DNA from: Hydractinia symbiolongicarpus
Lineage: Eukaryota; Cnidaria; Hydrozoa; Anthoathecata; Hydractiniidae
Assembly: GCF_029227915.1 (NCBI RefSeq)
Contig: NC_079876.1
Span: forward strand, 19,840,001-19,904,000
Direction of reading: 5' to 3'
DNA length: 64,000 nt
Positions within the stretch are counted from its first letter, which is position 1. Each line of letters starts with the position of its first letter. The notes beneath the pieces were generated by a model. That model was not told where the DNA came from. It made no database searches and was given only the letters and a program-made list of their open reading frames with translations. This document shows, one piece after another, positions 20,144 through 28,090 of the stretch. Position numbers and translations under genes: made by a program.

Positions 20144-21463
20144 ATGGAATACAGGAAAAAGTTAAACCCAGAGCGTTCACTTAGAACCGCACATGGCGTA
20201 AAAGGAACGCATCAAAAAGTAATTGTCACTCACAACCCAAGTGAGATTGATCAGAACCAGTTACTCCTGATTAGGTTCCCTAATTTAGGTAACGATGATG
20301 TCATTGTTCCCGGTACTTCGAAAATAAGTTTCGACATTGATCTCGAGTCAAAAGTCGACACGAAGAGAACATTGGTCTCTAACATAGGGAGGGCAATTGT
20401 TAAAAAGCTAGCTATCAAGTTCGAGGGTACCGAGATTCTGAGCATTGATGACTTTGATCTTTTCGGGTGCTACAGAGATTTATGGCTAACCAAGTCCGAA
20501 AAAAGAAATGCAATAAGACAAAGTATCATCTTTGATGAAGGGTGTACAGAAAACTGTATGAAACTGAGAGTTGGAGCCGCGGATAAAGACGCATCAGAGG
20601 TAGCGGACAAAGCTATTTATGATGCATACAAAAATAAGTTCACCATACCACTTGATTTCGAAATGTTGGATAGCACGATTCCTTATTATCAGGCCGGATT
20701 AGGTAATAGGCTGTGTTATGAGATAACATTCAACAATTATGACAGGGTAGTATTATCAACACCAACCAAACCTTCCGGTGCCACATCGGCACCCGCGCCG
20801 GATGCTAAATACAAAATCTCCAACATATCTCTCGAATATGAAATTGTGACACAACCCACACTCGCCAGATTCATTTCAAATGAATACCAAAACATGGCCG
20901 TACTTTACGACAGATTCTTGAGACATAGACAAATTAGGGTGGATAAGTCGGACACAACGTGGAATTGGTCATTCAATACACCGTGCAAGTCTCTGAAGGG
21001 TATATTGGTTCTGTTTGAGGAAGAGAAAGCTTACAAACGAGATACAGGTAGGTTCTACAATCCTAAGATCAAAAAGGTATCCGCCATAGTTGAGGGTAAG
21101 CCCAACCAACTTTTCGCTCAGGGGATGCAACCGTTTGAGCATTATGGTGAAATATGCAAGTATTTCGCGGAGGGCAAACAAAGGGATGGTAACGCCGGTG
21201 AAATACAGAAACATCTGCAACTACATGATGTGAAGGTCGCGGACTACCTAACCACGAAATATGCTCTATGGCTGGATTTCAGAACCATAGATGAAAACTC
21301 ACTGCACGGGACCGGCCGACGGATTGAAAATGCGAGCGAGGGGATCACACTGCAAGTTGAAAAGACGGCCGAAACCGCGGGATCCTTAAACGCCTACATA
21401 TATCTAATCATGGATGCTCAATTAAATATTCAAAACGGTGAAATTATGGATGTACTATATTAA
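20144..21463 (+). CDS. MCP: Maverick major capsid protein (double jelly roll)
   Basis: A 439-aa protein starting MEYRKKLNPERSLRTAHG. Features of the Polinton hexon-like capsid family are visible: an N-terminal strand region with LLLIRFPNLGNDDVIVPG, a first jelly roll ending near CYEITFNNYDRVV, a Pro/Ala linker (SGATSAPAPD), and a second jelly roll with LKGILVLFEE and YNPKIKKVSAIVEG, then QGMQPFEHYGEICKYF and a C-terminal YIYLIMDAQLNI. The protein would form trimeric capsomers of an icosahedral shell. The frame is intact; the stop codon (21461-21463) is one base from the ATG of the packaging ATPase, indicating tight coupling of the two genes. Confidence 0.88.
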   Translation: MEYRKKLNPERSLRTAHGVKGTHQKVIVTHNPSEIDQNQLLLIRFPNLGNDDVIVPGTSKISFDIDLESKVDTKRTLVSNIGRAIVKKLAIKFEGTEILSIDDFDLFGCYRDLWLTKSEKRNAIRQSIIFDEGCTENCMKLRVGAADKDASEVADKAIYDAYKNKFTIPLDFEMLDSTIPYYQAGLGNRLCYEITFNNYDRVVLSTPTKPSGATSAPAPDAKYKISNISLEYEIVTQPTLARFISNEYQNMAVLYDRFLRHRQIRVDKSDTTWNWSFNTPCKSLKGILVLFEEEKAYKRDTGRFYNPKIKKVSAIVEGKPNQLFAQGMQPFEHYGEICKYFAEGKQRDGNAGEIQKHLQLHDVKVADYLTTKYALWLDFRTIDENSLHGTGRRIENASEGITLQVEKTAETAGSLNAYIYLIMDAQLNIQNGEIMDVLY

Positions 21464-21464
21464 G

Positions 21465-22061
21465 ATGGACTACATGAAAGATCCTCACACGGCATTATTC
21501 GTCGGTCCCACGGGCTGCGGAAAATCCAGACGTGTTGTAACATTACTAGAGAGTGAATACTTTGATCACTTCGATTTCATTGTGATTATATGTCCAACAT
21601 TAAGATGGAACAAGACATATATGGGGAGTAACTGGTTTTGGAGGGATAGATATGTTATTCTAATTGAGCCCATGGGCTTGTTGTATGAATGGATTCAAAA
21701 GATGACGGATTTCTGTGCCGGGTACAAAACATTATTCCTGATCGACGACATCATCGCGGATGAGAAACTGGACAAAAAGAGGCAACCGCTTCTGGAGCTG
21801 GCCATCAGCGGTCGGCATCGAAACCACACCATGTGGCTACTCACACAATCATACACCGCGATACCGAAGAACTTACGAAGGCAGGCAAAAATGTTATATG
21901 TGTGGTATCCGAAGGACAGGGATGATCTCGCAACCATCCACAAAGAGAATGATGTCATTGAATCGTCGGAGATCCAGAAGGTCAAGGAAAGGCTGAAAGA
22001 TGGCAAATATACACATTTAGTCATGAGGATGGAATCTCCACGAACTCACGTGATTTGCTAG
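21465..22061 (+). CDS. Maverick DNA-packaging ATPase (A32/FtsK-HerA type)
   Basis: 198 aa from the ATG at 21465 (MDYMKDPHTALFVG), one base after the capsid stop; an upstream in-frame ATG at 21438 would overlap the capsid gene and is less likely. Walker A is GPTGCGKS (about residues 14-21), Walker B is LFLIDDI, and a later LLTQSY corresponds to the sensor region. The length fits the short packaging ATPases of Polintons, adenovirus-like and virophage-like elements. The enzyme would pump the element's DNA into capsids. A strong perfect hairpin follows the stop by 12 bp. Confidence 0.9.
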   Translation: MDYMKDPHTALFVGPTGCGKSRRVVTLLESEYFDHFDFIVIICPTLRWNKTYMGSNWFWRDRYVILIEPMGLLYEWIQKMTDFCAGYKTLFLIDDIIADEKLDKKRQPLLELAISGRHRNHTMWLLTQSYTAIPKNLRRQAKMLYVWYPKDRDDLATIHKENDVIESSEIQKVKERLKDGKYTHLVMRMESPRTHVIC

Positions 22062-22073
22062 AATGGGCATTTT

Positions 22074-22096
22074 TTGTTACAAGAGTCTTGTAACAA
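22074..22096. terminator. Hairpin 3' of the packaging ATPase
   Basis: ttgttacaaga (22074-22084) and tcttgtaacaa (22086-22096) are perfect inverted repeats around one base, preceded by a T run. It belongs to the ttgttac/gtaacaa type also seen at 28069 and 29044. Confidence 0.65.
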
Positions 22097-22133
22097 ATCT
22101 ATAGGAAAAACTACAGTACTATCCTACAATACC

Positions 22134-22757
22134 ATGATAGAATATATAAATTTCATATTACTGGTGACAGCCGTGGCGCTATTGCTGGTATTGGTTAGTT
22201 TTTGCCTTTTTTGTATTAAAAAATACCTATCACTATTGAAAATGGCTGAAACAGCAATTGACAACCTAATTTTTATCGATGAACGGGATGACCAGGATGA
22301 TGGGAAGAGACAGAAATTGCTCGAGTGCGTGCTGACCGGAAATAGTATCCTGTATCTGGGGAAGATGTATACGGAGGCGGGGATCCAGAAGCTCGGGAAT
22401 AATGAGGTGGATAAACTTTTCGCCATATACGAGGCTAAACTGTCAGGTCAAATGGTAAAGTCTCTGGGGGAGTCAATAATCCACATGTACTCCCTGGGTG
22501 CCTGTGCGGCTCTGGGCATAAAAAATCAAAAGGCTCTGAGTGATGACCTGGAGAATGATCCGTTCCTAAACTCGGCACTCCAAAGGTTCACATGTGATCT
22601 ATATTATAAGTTCGGATCACTACTATCACCAATCAGCGTAGGTTTAATAACAGGTAGGCATTATATCGCGGGAAAAAATTTAAACAATATCGATACGGAT
22701 ACTAAAGATGTCGGATACTCCAGTTCAGGTGACAACGAAGAACCCCAAAAAGGTTGA
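22134..22757 (+). CDS. Maverick membrane protein, unknown
   Basis: 207 aa from the ATG at 22134 (MIEYINFILLV); the upstream in-frame start at 22074 would lie in the hairpin and is rejected. Residues 5-30 are a strongly hydrophobic segment (FILLVTAVALLLVLVSFCLF) followed by CIKKY, a typical signal-anchor. The rest is mostly helical and soluble (KLLECVLTGNSILYLGKMY, FGSLLSPISVGLITGRHY). It overlaps the start of the next gene by 50 bp in another frame. I do not recognise the family; a virion membrane protein is possible. Confidence 0.65.
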   Translation: MIEYINFILLVTAVALLLVLVSFCLFCIKKYLSLLKMAETAIDNLIFIDERDDQDDGKRQKLLECVLTGNSILYLGKMYTEAGIQKLGNNEVDKLFAIYEAKLSGQMVKSLGESIIHMYSLGACAALGIKNQKALSDDLENDPFLNSALQRFTCDLYYKFGSLLSPISVGLITGRHYIAGKNLNNIDTDTKDVGYSSSGDNEEPQKG

Positions 22758-23163
22758 GGCTGGTAAGAGACTGGCCGAATACAACCGTAAAAAGAGGGAG
22801 GATTATAAAAGATTGCTCATGGCGCAGGCAGAGACTCAAGCACAGCCTACGCCTCAGACACAAACGGAGGTACAGTCGGCACCTCAGACACAAACCCGGC
22901 CGGCACCTCAGACACACTCAGCACCTCAGACACAGTTGGAGGATCCTAAGGATATTGTCATCGAGGATTCCGTGACAGATGGCCCCAAACACGGCGGAGT
23001 GAACTACACAATAATGGGTGGTGGTGGGGTGATAGTACTTGTATTAATTGGTGCTTATTTCGTCTATAAAAATAAGGACAAAAATATTAAGGTGAAGGGT
23101 ACCCCACCAAGTAACTCAGGTAATAAAAAAACTATGAGAATAAGTAAGCTTGAAATGGAATAA
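22708..23163 (+). CDS. Maverick single-pass protein with PQT repeats
   Basis: A 151-aa protein: a basic N-terminal helix (VEAGKRLAEYNRKKREDYKR), a low-complexity stretch with repeated APQTQT/APQTH units (about residues 45-75), a hydrophobic segment (GGGGVIVLVLIGAYFVY) and a short basic tail. The first 50 bp overlap the previous gene in a different frame. Short basic-helix plus anchor proteins of this kind recur in animal Mavericks as I remember them, without assigned function. The ten-base palindrome tatcgcgata follows at 23172-23181. Confidence 0.7.
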   Translation: MSDTPVQVTTKNPKKVEAGKRLAEYNRKKREDYKRLLMAQAETQAQPTPQTQTEVQSAPQTQTRPAPQTHSAPQTQLEDPKDIVIEDSVTDGPKHGGVNYTIMGGGGVIVLVLIGAYFVYKNKDKNIKVKGTPPSNSGNKKTMRISKLEME

Positions 23164-23207
23164 AGGGATAATATCGCGATACTATAATCTTGAAGTAAAT
23201 ATAAGAC

Positions 23208-23435
23208 ATGGATAAGAAAAGTATAGTCAACGATATTTATAAAGCATCGGTCGTATGCGTTTTCGCTGTAGGCTATTCAATGCTCGGGAAAAAGGTATTA
23301 AAAATGACACCACCCTCAATTCAGAAGTTTGACCTGGAAGATACCGGAAAGCTTGTAGCCATAGTCGCCGCAAGTGAAATGACAAGAGAATATCTAGTTA
23401 AGCAAAAAATTATACCTGAAACTATAAATATATAA
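23208..23435 (+). CDS. Maverick small protein (75 aa)
   Basis: MDKKSIVNDIYKASVVCVFA begins a protein with one hydrophobic segment near residues 11-27 and a helical tail (KLVAIVAASEMTREYLVKQK). The stop codon overlaps the next ATG (taATG at 23433-23437). No known family recognised. The position in the same-strand gene run supports it being real. Confidence 0.6.
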   Translation: MDKKSIVNDIYKASVVCVFAVGYSMLGKKVLKMTPPSIQKFDLEDTGKLVAIVAASEMTREYLVKQKIIPETINI

Positions 23436-23596
23436 TGTTGCGAATACTGGAATGGTTGGTCTGGGTTTTATGCCAGCGCAAGAAAGTTGAGAGAATTTTA
23501 CCCAAGGTGGAATACATCGATACCGAGGTCATAGACGACTCTGATGTCATAGACGACTCTGATGTCATGGACTCCGAAGCTATCGTATTAAAATAA
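23435..23596 (+). CDS. Maverick very small protein (53 aa) with acidic repeat
   Basis: MLRILEWLVWVLCQRKKVER starts this short frame, which overlaps the preceding stop by one base. It has an amphipathic or hydrophobic N-terminus, a basic patch and then two consecutive VIDDSD units encoded by an 18-bp tandem repeat. Start-stop overlap with the neighbour argues that it is translated. Function unknown. Confidence 0.5.
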   Translation: MLRILEWLVWVLCQRKKVERILPKVEYIDTEVIDDSDVIDDSDVMDSEAIVLK

Positions 23597-23626
23597 CGCC
23601 ACTATATTATACCGGATTATATAAAC

Positions 23627-24052
23627 ATGGCTTCAATTGCAATGATGTTGGGAGGTGCCTTCGCGAACGCTTTGGCCTTCACCGGATCAAGCTACCTCTT
23701 TTCAAGTTTATCAAAGGATAGGATAGATAAGGAACGGAAGCGGCATGATCTGGCCATAGAGCAGCTGCAAAAGGCTCAGGTTATATGGCAACGTAAAAGA
23801 CAGGAGAGGGTTGACTTTATCAATAAGCAGCTCAGACTTGAGAAGAAGGCCGAGGGTAAATTCACGGAGCTGGATGACGCGATGCGGGAATATAAAAAAG
23901 TATTTGGAGGGTCACCTCTCACAGATATTCCGCGCAAGCCCGTATTGAGCGACTTTTATACACCCAGCAATGGCCAGCATGAACGGGAATTGGCATTTAT
24001 CGCGCTAAGCATGATCGGTGTCGGGGGTGCCGTGTGGTATTTCGAAAAATAG
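23627..24052 (+). CDS. Maverick coiled-coil membrane protein (141 aa)
   Basis: Begins MASIAMMLGGAFANALAF, a small-residue hydrophobic segment, then a charged helix (KDRIDKERKRHDLAIEQLQK, RQERVDFINKQLRLEKK) of about 60 residues, a proline-containing linker and a second hydrophobic C-terminus (LAFIALSMIGVGGAVWYF). I have the impression of the same ALAF..S.YLFS..SKD pattern in other Polintons, so it is probably a conserved virion gene; role unknown. It is convergent with the 427-aa gene, with a perfect hairpin between the two stops. Confidence 0.7.
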   Translation: MASIAMMLGGAFANALAFTGSSYLFSSLSKDRIDKERKRHDLAIEQLQKAQVIWQRKRQERVDFINKQLRLEKKAEGKFTELDDAMREYKKVFGGSPLTDIPRKPVLSDFYTPSNGQHERELAFIALSMIGVGGAVWYFEK

Positions 24053-24070
24053 TACTATGCCGCGGGTATT

Positions 24071-24093
24071 ATGTTACATGTGTCATGTAACAT
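24071..24093. terminator. Perfect hairpin between two convergent Maverick genes
   Basis: atgttacatg (24071-24080) and catgtaacat (24084-24093) form a 10-bp perfect stem with loop tgt. It lies 19 bp after the plus-strand stop and 14 bp after the minus-strand stop, so it could serve both genes. Confidence 0.65.
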
Positions 24094-24107
24094 ATATTCC
24101 AGATCCG

Positions 24108-25388
24108 CTAACGCTTTGTCACCATGTAGGTGTATATCAGACCTCCGATTCCGACTATCAAAGCCCACAGGTTTTGACTCAACCAACCTACCGCTTCCTT
24201 TGCTCTATTTAGGATCCACGATACGATGGAACCGATTATACCCGGTAGGGACGCAGCTGCGGCACCGGCCAATCTACCCAGGAGAGATCCCAGAGCGCTC
24301 AGCTTGTTCTTTATCCATTCCCTAGCACCACCTTCGGTTTTTTCATGATTTTTTGTATTACCGGTGGATGACCCCCCACCCCCTGGTGTCAAAGTTTCAA
24401 CTAGAAGGCCGATAACCATACCAAATGCCGTTAGTACACTGACGATGGTGATACCCTGCTCACGGAATAGCGTTCGTATCTTTTCACCCAATGTAGTTTC
24501 TTTGTCAAGTACTTTGGTAATCGTCTCCCTGATGCTTTTTATTTGACTGTTAAGTTTACCTTTGAGAATATCGATAATCTCCTGCCGGCCTTTCAACTCA
24601 TTTTGCAAACCTTTCAACCTTTCTTTCGCTTCATTTTGTTGTTCCTCGGTCATATTTGGTGTGTTTTCCATCTCTTCCAACTTGTTTTTTTCTCTGTCAA
24701 TATGCTGTTCGAGCTGAACCTTTTTTGCAACTTCATCCTGAAGACTTCCTCTTATGTTTCTCAATGATCTATCCAATCCTAGCAATTCACGCATAGGATA
24801 TTCAAATAGATCACCGGTCTGGGTTGCTTCATGGTCTACAGATTGTTGTTTGACCAATGAAATTAAATCTTCCGCACTGTTCACAACATCTCCAGACATG
24901 GTTTCTAATTCTATATCGGTCGCATTCTCTATTTTATCCGGTGACGGTAGTCTCTCTTCTATTTTGTTTAGCCTAGCGGCCTGTCGGGGGGTTATACTAC
25001 CTTTCGGTATATCAAACCCCAAATTGCGCAGCCTGTTCTTGCCCAGTATATCCGCAATGGTGCCGACGGTCCTTAGAGATCCGCCACTTGTCAGCGGTCT
25101 GTTATCACCCTTGTAGTATGATTCACGACCACGAGACTCAAACAGATCGGTATGTAACACGCTCGGGTTCTCATTTGGATATATAGTTAGTAGCTTCTCA
25201 TAGAGCGATTTAACCAGCTCACTGGTAACTCTGGAGCGCAGAGAGGTTTCTCCACCGAATGATGTCTCCTCATCAGGTGTGTGTATCTGCACACGCGTGC
25301 GCTCCCTCGGTACCAGAGGTGTGGAGTCATCGGTACCCTCGTCGGGTTGACCATGGTCACCAAACGGATCAATATCAATGTCCGCCAT
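24108..25388 (-). CDS. Maverick long coiled-coil protein with C-terminal membrane segments
   Basis: About 426 aa from the ATG at 25388 (MADIDIDPFGDHGQ); the open frame extends further upstream, but that part overlaps the divergent gene and is rejected. The N-terminal half is acidic and Ser/Thr-rich. A coiled coil follows (LQDEVAKKVQLEQHIDREKN through GRQEIIDILKGKL), then a hydrophobic segment (ITIVSVLTAFGMVIGLLVE), a Gly/Ser-rich linker, an Ala/Gly-rich membrane-active-looking helix (LLGRLAGAAAASLPGIIGSI) and a final hydrophobic segment (LWALIVGIGGLIYTYMV). This pattern suggests a membrane-interacting virion protein, by inference only. Confidence 0.65.
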   Translation of the reverse strand: MADIDIDPFGDHGQPDEGTDDSTPLVPRERTRVQIHTPDEETSFGGETSLRSRVTSELVKSLYEKLLTIYPNENPSVLHTDLFESRGRESYYKGDNRPLTSGGSLRTVGTIADILGKNRLRNLGFDIPKGSITPRQAARLNKIEERLPSPDKIENATDIELETMSGDVVNSAEDLISLVKQQSVDHEATQTGDLFEYPMRELLGLDRSLRNIRGSLQDEVAKKVQLEQHIDREKNKLEEMENTPNMTEEQQNEAKERLKGLQNELKGRQEIIDILKGKLNSQIKSIRETITKVLDKETTLGEKIRTLFREQGITIVSVLTAFGMVIGLLVETLTPGGGGSSTGNTKNHEKTEGGAREWIKNKLSALGSLLGRLAGAAAASLPGIIGSIVSWILNRAKEAVGWLSQNLWALIVGIGGLIYTYMVTKR

Positions 25389-25428
25389 TATTTTATTTAA
25401 AGGATAGTTTTTTCCTAATATAATAGAA
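25389..25428. promoter_or_regulatory. Second divergent promoter region
   Basis: A 40-bp spacer between divergent starts. It contains ttatttaaagg and cctaatataatag before the plus-strand ATG, matching the ctaatataata motif at 19514-19524. Confidence 0.5.
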
Positions 25429-25914
25429 ATGGCAGAGAGTTCTAGTACCAGAGAAGAAACTTTTAAAACGGATATATCCAATTCCCAACTTGAGGAGCTG
25501 GTGAAATTACGAGGCAAGTTCCAAGACAGGACACACGAAAACGGAGGATCTCTGATCATATGGTCGATTCTGGAGGGATTATCCGGAACCGCAGCAATTA
25601 CCGGCTCGATAGCGACCGCGGTGACCATTATTAGAAATTTGGGCGGTACCCATGGAAATTACATGTGGAATTCGGGTATGTGTCTATTGGGCTCGGCTTC
25701 CTATGCGGTTACCGCCCAATATGTTAGGACATATCGGGAGAAACTTATCAAATTAAGAGCCGCATATCGCGTTGTACAAAATGCCATCGATGTTTTCGAT
25801 AAAACGCTACTCTGGCACACTCGGATCTGTAGAGCAGATTTTGAGAGTTTGTGTGATACGTATCATAGAACTCTCAAGGATCTGGATAAACTGGATATAG
25901 GTTATTTAGAGTAA
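25429..25914 (+). CDS. Maverick membrane-hairpin protein A
   Basis: 161 aa: a short leader, then NSQLEELVKLRGKF, two hydrophobic stretches (GLSGTAAITGSIATAVTII and GMCLLGSASYAVTAQYV), and a C-terminal helical part (AAYRVVQNAIDVFDK...FESLCDTYHRTLKDLDKLD). It is clearly related to the next gene: the same order of N-S-Q-L-x-E-L-x-K-L-R, paired hydrophobic segments, R-Y/T-R-x-K-L and a C-terminal helical domain. So the pair is a tandem duplication. Function unknown. Confidence 0.65.
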   Translation: MAESSSTREETFKTDISNSQLEELVKLRGKFQDRTHENGGSLIIWSILEGLSGTAAITGSIATAVTIIRNLGGTHGNYMWNSGMCLLGSASYAVTAQYVRTYREKLIKLRAAYRVVQNAIDVFDKTLLWHTRICRADFESLCDTYHRTLKDLDKLDIGYLE

Positions 25915-25938
25915 AGTTTTTTTCTTTGTAGTAACCAA

Positions 25939-26526
25939 ATGGCAGAGATTTATCCGAAGCTACCCACGGCTCCCGAGTATTCGAGCGAGCAGGACAAGTT
26001 TAATACTAATACTGTGAACTCTCAACTTGGGGAGCTTAGAAAATTACGTGATAAGTTCAATACAAAATATGAGAAATATAACAAGACGCTACACAGACTG
26101 GTGCTTTTAAATGCCAGCGCCACGGCCCTAACCGTCGCTTCGGGCATAGGTTCGGTGGTAACCGGTGCTACGCTCATCGGAATCCCCGCTTCCGTCGGAT
26201 TGGGAGCCGTAGCACTGTCGGGAACCATTTTCACGGGCTCCGTCATGGCTCTGATTAAAAGATATCGGAGCAAACTTGACAAGGTCATGAAATTATATGA
26301 TGTTGCAACGTCCGCCATCGCCGTGTTTGAAAACTCCGTCTCGCGGGCTCTGAATAATGATGACATTAGTCACATTGAATTCCAAACCCTGAGCGGTATA
26401 TACTACGAAGCTCTGGACAAGATGACGAAAACCGACAGAAAGATGGAGAGCGAAACTCGCAACCAGTTTGAAAAAAGTCTAATGGACCAGGTTCAAAGCC
26501 TCAGAAGGACCGTAAATCAAGGTTAG
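25939..26526 (+). CDS. Maverick membrane-hairpin protein B, paralogue of A
   Basis: 195 aa, starting MAEIYPKLPTAPEYSSEQ. It carries NSQLGELRKLRDKF, two hydrophobic Gly/Ala-rich stretches (ASGIGSVVTGATLIGIPASV, LGAVALSGTIFTGSVMAL), then a helical C-terminus (LYDVATSAIAVFENSV, TLSGIYYEALDKM). Spacing to gene A is 24 bp. The glycine-rich hydrophobic pair resembles membrane-lytic or pore-like helices, but that is only an impression. A hairpin follows at 26678. Confidence 0.65.
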   Translation: MAEIYPKLPTAPEYSSEQDKFNTNTVNSQLGELRKLRDKFNTKYEKYNKTLHRLVLLNASATALTVASGIGSVVTGATLIGIPASVGLGAVALSGTIFTGSVMALIKRYRSKLDKVMKLYDVATSAIAVFENSVSRALNNDDISHIEFQTLSGIYYEALDKMTKTDRKMESETRNQFEKSLMDQVQSLRRTVNQG

Positions 26527-26559
26527 TGATGTGCGCATGTACACCGCTCGCATATTTCG

Positions 26560-26574
26560 TGTGGTACGATAAAA
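26560..26574 (+). repeat. 15-bp direct repeat, copy 1
   Basis: tgtggtacgataaaa, repeated exactly at 27739-27753. The two copies bracket the integrase gene. Confidence 0.9.
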
Positions 26575-26677
26575 ATTAATATTAAGGCGGTTTGTGACAT
26601 TATGCGGCGCGATCGTCCCCCCAAGACTGAGCCATAGCGGCCCTATCTGCCGACCGACCCGCGCGATCCCCGGCATC

Positions 26678-26702
26678 ATCTTTACCAGAAACAGGTAAAG
26701 AT
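26678..26702. terminator. Perfect hairpin 3' of the integrase gene
   Basis: atctttacc (26678-26686), loop agaaaca, ggtaaagat (26694-26702): 9-bp perfect stem. It lies between the convergent paralogue B and integrase stops and repeats the stem and loop of 17681-17705. Confidence 0.65.
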
Positions 26703-26715
26703 ATCGCCCCCCTTT

Positions 26716-27693
26716 TCACCAACCTTGCACATAATCAGGAGGTAATTCCGTATCTTCGGGTATTAACATCAATTCCTCTTTTACAAAAGCCCGTCCAGGT
26801 CCGTCTTGAACATAGTACATTACACGGTTACCAGGTTGCGCTATTACCTCACGCAATCTATATGTGTTTTTCGACCATATTCTATCGGTTGCCCGTCTCC
26901 GCCCATCATCATGCTCTTCACCAGGTTGTAGTAGATATCTATACAAGCCATCTTTAGGTAATTCTACTTCAGATGGATAGCTCTCTTGATTAACCAAAGG
27001 CACCTCTTTCATTATAATAGCATCTTTTGGCTTCATATCAATCATCTGCGTCTTTGTATCGTTTAGCCTATCAATCAGTTTATACAGATGCTTAACCCAT
27101 GTAGATGATACCTTTTCCGAATCATTCAGTTCTTGAGCATCTTGTATTTTGAATAAATTTTCCGCAAGTATCTTGTTCAACGCCTCAACAAAAGCTGTGT
27201 GCGTATGCTTATATTTTGTAGTCGCCCTTTTAATTTCAACCTTATGCTTCTCCAACAGCTTTGATACGTCTGCCTTGAATTCTGAACCGTTATCACATTG
27301 GAAAGTTTTCGGATAAGTTAATGGTCCTGCCTTGTAGATGTCTTCAATCATAGCGGCAACCTCTTTGGCTTTCTTAGTCCTCAAAGGTCGGGCTACCTTG
27401 TATCTGGAAGCAGCATCGATTCCCGACAAAATGTACTTATATTTATTACCATACAGTATGTCACCGGGCATGTACAATAAATCGAATTGATGTAAATCAT
27501 TAGGGGTGGTAACTTCATAATGTGGTCTTTCAACATGTTTCGGGGCGGGTAAATGTACTTGCCAAAATGCTTGTTTTGATAGCCACTTCTTAATCTCCTT
27601 TGGCTCGAAGCCGAATACTCTTAAATTCTGAACAGCCTTTTGTCCTTTCCATAAATTTTGAGGTTGATAGTAAGTCTCTTGAAGTTTTGACAT
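26716..27693 (-). CDS. INT: Maverick integrase (retroviral DDE type)
   Basis: A 325-aa protein. The rve-fold catalytic triad is visible: Asp71 (HQFDLLYM), Asp134 (FQCDNGSEF) and Glu170 (AFVEALNK), with exactly 35 residues between the last two. A basic C-terminal region (YRYLLQPGEEHDDGRRRATD ... WSKNTYRLREVIAQ) has the spacing of the chromodomain or SH3-like end seen in Polinton integrases. I do not see an N-terminal HHCC finger. The enzyme inserts the linear element DNA into host chromosomes using its TIRs. The frame is intact, and 15-bp direct repeats bracket the gene. Confidence 0.93.
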   Translation of the reverse strand: MSKLQETYYQPQNLWKGQKAVQNLRVFGFEPKEIKKWLSKQAFWQVHLPAPKHVERPHYEVTTPNDLHQFDLLYMPGDILYGNKYKYILSGIDAASRYKVARPLRTKKAKEVAAMIEDIYKAGPLTYPKTFQCDNGSEFKADVSKLLEKHKVEIKRATTKYKHTHTAFVEALNKILAENLFKIQDAQELNDSEKVSSTWVKHLYKLIDRLNDTKTQMIDMKPKDAIIMKEVPLVNQESYPSEVELPKDGLYRYLLQPGEEHDDGRRRATDRIWSKNTYRLREVIAQPGNRVMYYVQDGPGRAFVKEELMLIPEDTELPPDYVQGW

Positions 27694-27738
27694 GTTTTAT
27701 TTATGCACACCTTTATTTATCTCCTTTTTGTGTTATGA

Positions 27739-27753
27739 TGTGGTACGATAAAA
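27739..27753 (+). repeat. 15-bp direct repeat, copy 2
   Basis: Exact copy of 26560-26574. It lies 32 bp upstream of the next gene's ATG and may be part of its promoter. Confidence 0.9.
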
Positions 27754-27784
27754 GTGCTTAAAGTTTTTCATATATTATATTAAT

Positions 27785-28054
27785 ATGTCAGACATGGATA
27801 CCACACCGGATTATAAATTGATGAAACTGAGAGAGTTGCGAGAGGTTGCCAAATCCCGCGGAATTAAGTATATCGTGGGTATGAGAAAGGCTAAACTGGT
27901 TGAGGTGATTGAGAAGAATGATCTCGACCCATCCTACACCATCGATCTGGATACCAAGAAGGAATGGTATGGATACTGTTCAAGGTGGAGGTCGAAAAAC
28001 AGGGAGGCATATCTAAAAGCTCAAAAACGTTATAACGACAAAAGATCCAAGTGA
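27785..28054 (+). CDS. Maverick SAP-like small protein
   Basis: An 89-aa protein with a SAP-type two-helix motif (LMKLRELREVAKSRGIKYIV...KAKLVEVIEKND, residues 12-45) and a basic tail (RWRSKNREAYLKAQKRYNDK). SAP motifs bind AT-rich DNA. The two following genes begin with related SAP modules, so this is the first of three. The ttgttac-type hairpin follows 14 bp after the stop. Confidence 0.65.
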   Translation: MSDMDTTPDYKLMKLRELREVAKSRGIKYIVGMRKAKLVEVIEKNDLDPSYTIDLDTKKEWYGYCSRWRSKNREAYLKAQKRYNDKRSK

Positions 28055-28068
28055 TTGGGTATTTTTTT

Positions 28069-28090
28069 TTGTTACTCAGACGGGTAACAA
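28069..28090. terminator. Hairpin 3' of the SAP-like gene
   Basis: ttgttac (28069-28075) and gtaacaa (28084-28090) with loop tcagacgg, preceded by a run of nine T. Almost identical to 29044-29065. Confidence 0.65.
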
